A stretch of DNA of 10,217 nucleotides from Clostridia bacterium (GTDB lineage: Bacteria > Bacillota > Clostridia > Christensenellales > Aristaeellaceae), in the NCBI GenBank assembly GCA_900769875.1, contig CAAGII010000120.1, forward strand, positions 1 to 10,217. The letters run 5' to 3'. Made by a program: the position numbers and the translations under genes. The notes under the pieces were generated by a model, which ran no database searches, was not told the origin of the DNA, and saw nothing but the letters and a program-made list of their open reading frames with translations. Position 1 is the first letter of the stretch. Each line of letters begins with the position of its first letter. This document shows positions 6,739 through 10,217 of this stretch, piece after piece.

Positions 6739-6782
6739 CCGCAACACCCTGCGCCATTTGAGAGTAACCGGTGCATGTGCAT
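6735..6782 (-). CDS. Possible 15-codon leader ORF overlapping the acetyltransferase start
   Basis: An ATG at 6780-6782 (minus strand) opens MHMHRLLSNGAGCCG and ends at TGA 6735-6737. That TGA overlaps the acetyltransferase ATG as ATGA, the classic translational-coupling arrangement. A purine-rich Shine-Dalgarno stretch (6792-6806, containing GGAGG and GGGAG) lies 9 nt upstream and is stronger than the acetyltransferase's own site. This spacing and overlap suggest ribosomes load here and pass on to the acetyltransferase. A chance ORF, or an old frameshift in the acetyltransferase's 5' end, are the alternatives. Confidence 0.4.
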   Translation of the reverse strand: MHMHRLLSNGAGCCG

Positions 6783-6869
6783 GCTCAAGCGCTCCCTTCC
6801 TCCCTCGCCGGTGCGCGGGGATGGAATATTTCGGATTGATCCGGCAGGGAATGAATGAAAAACGACGAA

Positions 6870-7433
6870 TCAATCGTTTGTTGGGGTAGACGACAGGAGC
6901 TTCTGCGCCATGAGCAGGCCCACCATGGTCTTGCCGTCGCGGAAGGAGCCGTCCATCACCCTGCGCACCGCCTCCTCAAGCGGCATGCGCACGACGTCCA
7001 CAAACTCGTCGTCATCGGGATGGCATGCGCCCTCGCTCAGGCCGGTGGCGAGGTAGATGTGGATACGCTCGTTGCAGAAGCCCGGCGTCGTTTCAAGGCA
7101 TGTGAGCTTCTGCCATGTGGCGGCAGACAGCCCGGTTTCCTCGCTCAGCTCGCGCTGCGCGCATACGAAGGGATCTTCCCCCGCGCTGTCCAGCTTGCCG
7201 GCCGGGATTTCCAGCGTCAGTCGATCCACCGCAATGCGGTGCTGGCGCACAAGGATCACCTGACCGCGATCATCCAGCGCGACCACGGCTGACGCGCCCG
7301 GATGACACGCAACCTCGCGGAGCGCATGACTGCCGTTGGGCAGCTCGACCTGCCAATGCTCAAGACGAATGATCTTACCCGGGAATACGACCTGCTTGTC
7401 CAGCAGCTTCTCTGTGAGTCTCTGATCGCACAT
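6870..7433 (-). CDS. nudF: Nudix hydrolase, ADP-ribose pyrophosphatase type
   Basis: 187 residues from the ATG at 7431-7433, supported by GGGAGG upstream (on the plus strand CCTCCC, 7443-7448). Open frame further upstream lacks homologous features. The enzyme would hydrolyse ADP-ribose to AMP and ribose 5-phosphate in the cytoplasm. Seen: LPNGSHALREVACHPGASAVV (31-51), the family's N-terminal sheet; VRQHRIAVDRLTLEIPAGK (62-80); then the Nudix box with RELSEETGL (94-102), whose Glu residues bind Mg2+. The box has one extra residue (GKLDSAGED instead of G-x5-E), a mild departure from consensus. TPGFCNERIHIYLA (116-129) is the segment typical of ADP-ribose pyrophosphatases. The gene heads a minus-strand pair with the acetyltransferase 131 nt downstream. 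A small hairpin (7460-7476) is in its leader; no convincing promoter was found. Confidence 0.92.
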   Translation of the reverse strand: MCDQRLTEKLLDKQVVFPGKIIRLEHWQVELPNGSHALREVACHPGASAVVALDDRGQVILVRQHRIAVDRLTLEIPAGKLDSAGEDPFVCAQRELSEETGLSAATWQKLTCLETTPGFCNERIHIYLATGLSEGACHPDDDEFVDVVRMPLEEAVRRVMDGSFRDGKTMVGLLMAQKLLSSTPTND

Positions 7434-7561
7434 GAAATTCTTCCTCCCGCAAGCGGCGTCTGCCGTATGATGGCAGGTCATTTCGACGCGGAGGAGGCAA
7501 TCTCCTGCATTCGGGATAAAGTTGCCCGCTTCGGGTGGCAGAAACAGGCAGCATGCAAAGG

Positions 7562-7590
7562 TTGACATGGACGGCGCCGTTCGTTACAAT
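7562..7590 (+). promoter_or_regulatory. Strong sigma-A promoter of the surface-protein gene
   Basis: TTGACA (7562-7567), a 17-nt spacer, and TACAAT (7585-7590; 5/6) are near-perfect. Start is expected near 7597, giving a short ~26-nt leader with AAGGGGGAG (7609-7616) 6 nt before the ATG. Confidence 0.92.
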
Positions 7591-7622
7591 AGATGATGGA
7601 TCATATGCAAGGGGGAGTGTTT

Positions 7623-10217
7623 ATGGAAAAGAAGATGACAGGCGGACGCATCACGGCATGGGCGCTTGCGCTCGTGCTTGTACTGACAGCGTTTGTCATC
7701 CCTGCACAGGCCGAGAGCCCGGATTTTGCGCAGCTGGTGCTCGAAATCAGCTGGCAGAACGCATGGGGTGAAACTGTGACCGAGCAGGCGCAGTGGATGC
7801 CCAACGCGGAAAGTCCGAGCTACTGGCTGCAGGTGCCGGCTGACGCGCCGCTGAACGCGCTGCATCTGCACCTGATCGATCCGATGGAGAAGTATAGTTT
7901 CAAGCCCGGCGACGGAATCATTCCCAATGTTGTGGATGCGGGCCCGCTTCCGACGGAGGAGACGGCATACATGATCTCCGTGTTCGAGGATGGACACAGG
8001 CTCGCGAAGCTGGCGCTGTACATCTCCACCCAGATGAACCCCGATCCCCCAATGATTGAGGATCCCAATCTGCCCATTGCGCCCACAGAGGCCTATGTGC
8101 AGGTGATTTACCGCGACCAGACGGGCGTGGTTTTTGAGCAAGCCATGATTCCGGTTCAGACCGGCACGGCACAGACCTTCTTTGCGCATGAGTATGATGG
8201 CTATACCCTGACAGGCATGGACAATGTGACGGTGGTGGTGGACGCATACGGCAACCCCAGTCAGGGGGTGGTCGAGTTTGTGTATGCTCCCCGAGCCAAG
8301 GCACAGGCCTTTGTCGAAATCGCCTATCGTGATATGGCACAGCGGCCGCTGCGTGAATCCGACTTCATCACAGTGACGGAGGGTTCTCCGTATCCCGCGA
8401 CAGCTCCCGAAATCGCTGATTACGTGCATTCCGGCGAAACACAGTACACCGTCACGGTGGACGCAAGCGGCGCGCCGAGCATGAACCCGGTGGTGTTCTA
8501 CTACACGGAGCGCCCGAAGCAGCAGGCAGTTGTTGAAATCGCCTATCGCGACGTAGCACAGCGGCCGCTGCGTGAATCCGATTTCATCACAGTGACGGAG
8601 GGTACTCCGTATCCCGCGACAGCTCCCGAAATTGCTGATTACGTGCACTCTGGCGAAACGCAGTACACCGTCACGGTGGACGCAAACGGCGCGCCGAGCA
8701 TGAACCCGGTGGTGTTCTACTACACGGAGCGCCCCATGGCACAGGCGTCGGTCGAGATCGCATACCGCGATTTGGACGGAAGGAAGCTGCGCGAGTCTGA
8801 CTATGAGACGGTTACCGAAGGCACTCCGTACACTGCGACTGCCCGAGCGATTGACGGTTATATCCTCAGCGGTGATGAGACGCAGCTTGTGACGGTTGAC
8901 CGGGACGGTATCCTGAGCACTGACCCTGTGGTATTCCGTTACCGCAAGAAGGGTCAGGCGACGGTCGAGATCGCGTACCACGACATGCAGGAGCGGAAGC
9001 TGAGCGAGTCCGTCTATGTGACTGTGACCGAGGGCGAAGCATACACTGCACTTGCTCCCGAGATTACCGACTATGTTCTGTCCGGAAACGACCGTGTTGA
9101 TGTGACCGTCGACCAGTGGGGCACGCCGAGCATGAACCCGGTGGTGTTCCACTATTCGGAGAGACCTCTGGCGGAGGGTACGCTCAGAATCCGCTGTGTG
9201 GATGAGAAGAACCGCGACCTGAATGTGCAGTCCAGCACGCTCATGGAAGGCGAGCATATCATTGATGCGCCCGAGCTGGATGGCTATCGCGTCAAGAGCC
9301 AGACGCCACTGACGGTTACGGTGGATCGCAACGGCAGTGTGAATCCCGCCGAGGTCACCTTCAGCTATAAGCAGCTGATTGTTACCGAAGCCCCGACGGC
9401 AACGCCGACTCCGACAGCAACGCCGACTCCTACCCCGACGGCAACTCCGACTCCCACCCCGACAGCAACTCTGACTCCCACCCCGACGGCAACGCCGACT
9501 CCGACCACAGAACCGACCAGGGTCGCTACAGCGACTCCTGCGCCCACGGCAATACCGACCGAGGTTCCCACGGCAACGCCGACGGCTACCCCCACAGCTA
9601 CACCGACGGCGACTTCAACGGCGACTCCGACGGCAACTCCGACTGCAGAACCGACCGAAGTCCCCACAGCCGCTCCGCTGTTTGGCGAGGTGAAGGTATT
9701 CTACCGCGGATCGGATGGCGTGCTGCTCAAGGAAGAGGTGCAGCGCCTGCCCGTGGGCAGGGAATACAATGTCATCCCTGACGCGTCGGTGGTGCCCGAT
9801 GCCTATGAATTCCACCAGGAAGCGCAGAAGGTGCGCGTGAATGTTGACGGCTCGTCCGAGCCTGCCGAAATCACCTTTACCTTCGAGACGGTCAAGCCGC
9901 AGGAGAACATGATCAACCGCTTCGGTACGACGACGGTCAGCAAGCTCTTCATCCGCGAAACGCCGGGCGGTGTGACTATGACCCGTCTGGAAAACAGCAA
10001 TACGCCGGTATGGCTGCTGCGCAAGGTCAACGTAAACGGCGTGGACTGGTACGAAGTGCTCTATCAGGGGAAGGTTGGCTACATCTCCGCCATGTATGTG
10101 AACCAGCTGAGCGAAGAGGACAGCGTGCGTGTCCAGCAGCAGCTGATCACCATGGGCTATACGCCTGTGCCCGGCGGCGCGGTGCCGGCCGCTACGCCCA
10201 CGCTGGCGCCGACCGCC
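7623..10217 (+). CDS. Large exported repeat protein: signal peptide, MucBP-like repeats, Thr/Pro stalk, SH3-like domain (3' end outside window)
   Basis: An open frame of 865 codons runs from the ATG at 7623 to the window edge without a stop. Residues 1-30 are a clear signal peptide (EKK start, hydrophobic WALALVLVLTAFVI, cleavage after AQA). Residues 31-156 form an unrecognised N-terminal domain. Residues 157-588 hold six tandem ~72-residue repeats of the pattern A-x-VEIAYRD...TVTEGxPY...GY...TVTVDxxG...PVVFxY, resembling MucBP/mucin-binding-like beta domains of Gram-positive surface proteins. Residues 590-685 are a Thr/Pro/Ala stalk. A seventh repeat-like unit follows (GEVKVFYR, 688-760), then an SH3-like domain (768-829: VSKLFIRETPGG, WYEVLYQGKVGYISAMYV), and a second Thr/Pro linker begins at about 845. 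It is expected outside the cell; the SH3-like domain may bind peptidoglycan. No LPXTG, hydrolase or membrane anchor is visible, but the C-terminus is missing. Adhesion is an inference. Confidence 0.88.
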   Translation, partial: MEKKMTGGRITAWALALVLVLTAFVIPAQAESPDFAQLVLEISWQNAWGETVTEQAQWMPNAESPSYWLQVPADAPLNALHLHLIDPMEKYSFKPGDGIIPNVVDAGPLPTEETAYMISVFEDGHRLAKLALYISTQMNPDPPMIEDPNLPIAPTEAYVQVIYRDQTGVVFEQAMIPVQTGTAQTFFAHEYDGYTLTGMDNVTVVVDAYGNPSQGVVEFVYAPRAKAQAFVEIAYRDMAQRPLRESDFITVTEGSPYPATAPEIADYVHSGETQYTVTVDASGAPSMNPVVFYYTERPKQQAVVEIAYRDVAQRPLRESDFITVTEGTPYPATAPEIADYVHSGETQYTVTVDANGAPSMNPVVFYYTERPMAQASVEIAYRDLDGRKLRESDYETVTEGTPYTATARAIDGYILSGDETQLVTVDRDGILSTDPVVFRYRKKGQATVEIAYHDMQERKLSESVYVTVTEGEAYTALAPEITDYVLSGNDRVDVTVDQWGTPSMNPVVFHYSERPLAEGTLRIRCVDEKNRDLNVQSSTLMEGEHIIDAPELDGYRVKSQTPLTVTVDRNGSVNPAEVTFSYKQLIVTEAPTATPTPTATPTPTPTATPTPTPTATLTPTPTATPTPTTEPTRVATATPAPTAIPTEVPTATPTATPTATPTATSTATPTATPTAEPTEVPTAAPLFGEVKVFYRGSDGVLLKEEVQRLPVGREYNVIPDASVVPDAYEFHQEAQKVRVNVDGSSEPAEITFTFETVKPQENMINRFGTTTVSKLFIRETPGGVTMTRLENSNTPVWLLRKVNVNGVDWYEVLYQGKVGYISAMYVNQLSEEDSVRVQQQLITMGYTPVPGGAVPAATPTLAPTA
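8091..9375 (+). repeat. Six tandem ~216-219-bp coding repeats in the surface-protein gene
   Basis: Units begin at about 8091, 8307, 8526, 8745, 8958 and 9177, with periods of 216, 219, 219, 213 and 219 nt, all multiples of three. Units 2 and 3 are nearly identical: by my count 12 differences over the 201 bases 8313-8513 against 8532-8732, and only three change the amino acid. Units 1, 4, 5 and 6 are diverged at DNA level but keep the protein pattern. A block of 26 nt ending in GTGGTGTTC is identical in units 2, 3 and 5 but not in unit 4. Confidence 0.9.
9390..9677 (+). repeat. Low-complexity Thr/Pro/Ala stalk
   Basis: 96 codons made almost only of ACN, CCN and GCN triplets, encoding runs of TPT and TATP with occasional EPT/EVPT breaks. 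Synonymous codons vary throughout, so this is a coding microsatellite-like tract rather than a fresh perfect expansion. Such stalks extend surface domains through the wall and are frequent O-glycosylation targets; glycosylation here is inference. The tract is likely length-variable between strains. Confidence 0.9.

Noticed and set aside
6860..6879. Possible terminator at the end of the Nudix gene (AAACGA/TCGTTT stem then T-run, minus strand)
   Set aside because: Only a 6-bp AT-rich stem that overlaps the last codons; too weak to claim, and the downstream acetyltransferase may be co-transcribed.
7434..7561. Possible riboswitch or structured leader upstream of the Nudix gene
   Set aside because: Only a 5-bp hairpin (7460-7476) and scattered short complementarities are visible; no known riboswitch core or terminator/antiterminator pair.
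7584..9257. 557-codon open frame on the minus strand opposite the surface-protein gene
   Set aside because: It lies antisense to a gene with promoter, ribosome binding site, signal peptide and domain pattern. Its translation is rich in His, Arg and Cys without domain features, and its repeats merely mirror the sense repeats. Long antisense frames are common in GC-rich DNA.
9365..9667. Minus-strand frame encoding alternating Val-Gly-Ala repeats
   Set aside because: It is the antisense reading of the Thr/Pro stalk; the repetitive composition comes from the sense codons.

Overview
The window looks like chromosomal DNA from a GC-rich Gram-positive anaerobe of the Clostridia, plausibly an uncultured gut member. 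This is an inference. It rests on consensus sigma-A promoters with 17-bp spacers, strong GGAGG-type ribosome binding sites, hairpin/U-tract terminators, a tRNA gene without an encoded CCA, a short prokaryotic neurotransmitter:sodium symporter, the iron-sulfur enzyme QueH, and a huge Thr/Pro-rich exported repeat protein. No phage, insertion sequence, CRISPR or defence gene was recognised.

Layout: (1) 1-182 is the 3' end of a cofactor-independent phosphoglycerate mutase, followed by its terminator and a convergent terminator. (2) 286-1677 (minus) is a cytoplasmic family-43 glycoside hydrolase. Its promoter is divergent from (3) the promoter of a two-gene unit on the plus strand, queH (1857-2525) plus a YtcJ-type amidohydrolase (2528-4135), with only 2 nt between them. 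(4) A tRNA-Leu(GAG) gene at 4230-4311 has a perfect consensus promoter and a strong terminator, followed by (5) a sodium-dependent amino-acid transporter (4403-5758) with no obvious promoter of its own. (6) A small exported-peptide ORF (5903-6175, uncertain) converges on (7) a minus-strand pair: a Nudix ADP-ribose pyrophosphatase (6870-7433) followed by a RimJ/RimL-type acetyltransferase (6109-6738). A possible 15-codon leader ORF sits in front of the acetyltransferase. (8) From 7623 to the right edge runs an open reading frame of at least 865 codons for an exported protein. It has a signal peptide, six tandem ~72-residue MucBP-like repeats, a Thr/Pro stalk, one more repeat-like domain, an SH3-like domain and the start of a second Thr/Pro linker. 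It is driven by a strong promoter at 7562-7590.

Most of the window is housekeeping or metabolic: glycolysis, plant-polysaccharide oligomer use, queuosine completion, amino-acid uptake and nucleotide clean-up. The less ordinary material is the repeat-bearing surface protein, whose repeats 2 and 3 look recently duplicated and partly shuffled; the leader ORF overlapping the acetyltransferase start; the tRNA-terminator-transporter arrangement; and the small secreted ORF that contains a terminator hairpin. I did not find convincing evidence for a wholly new multi-gene system.
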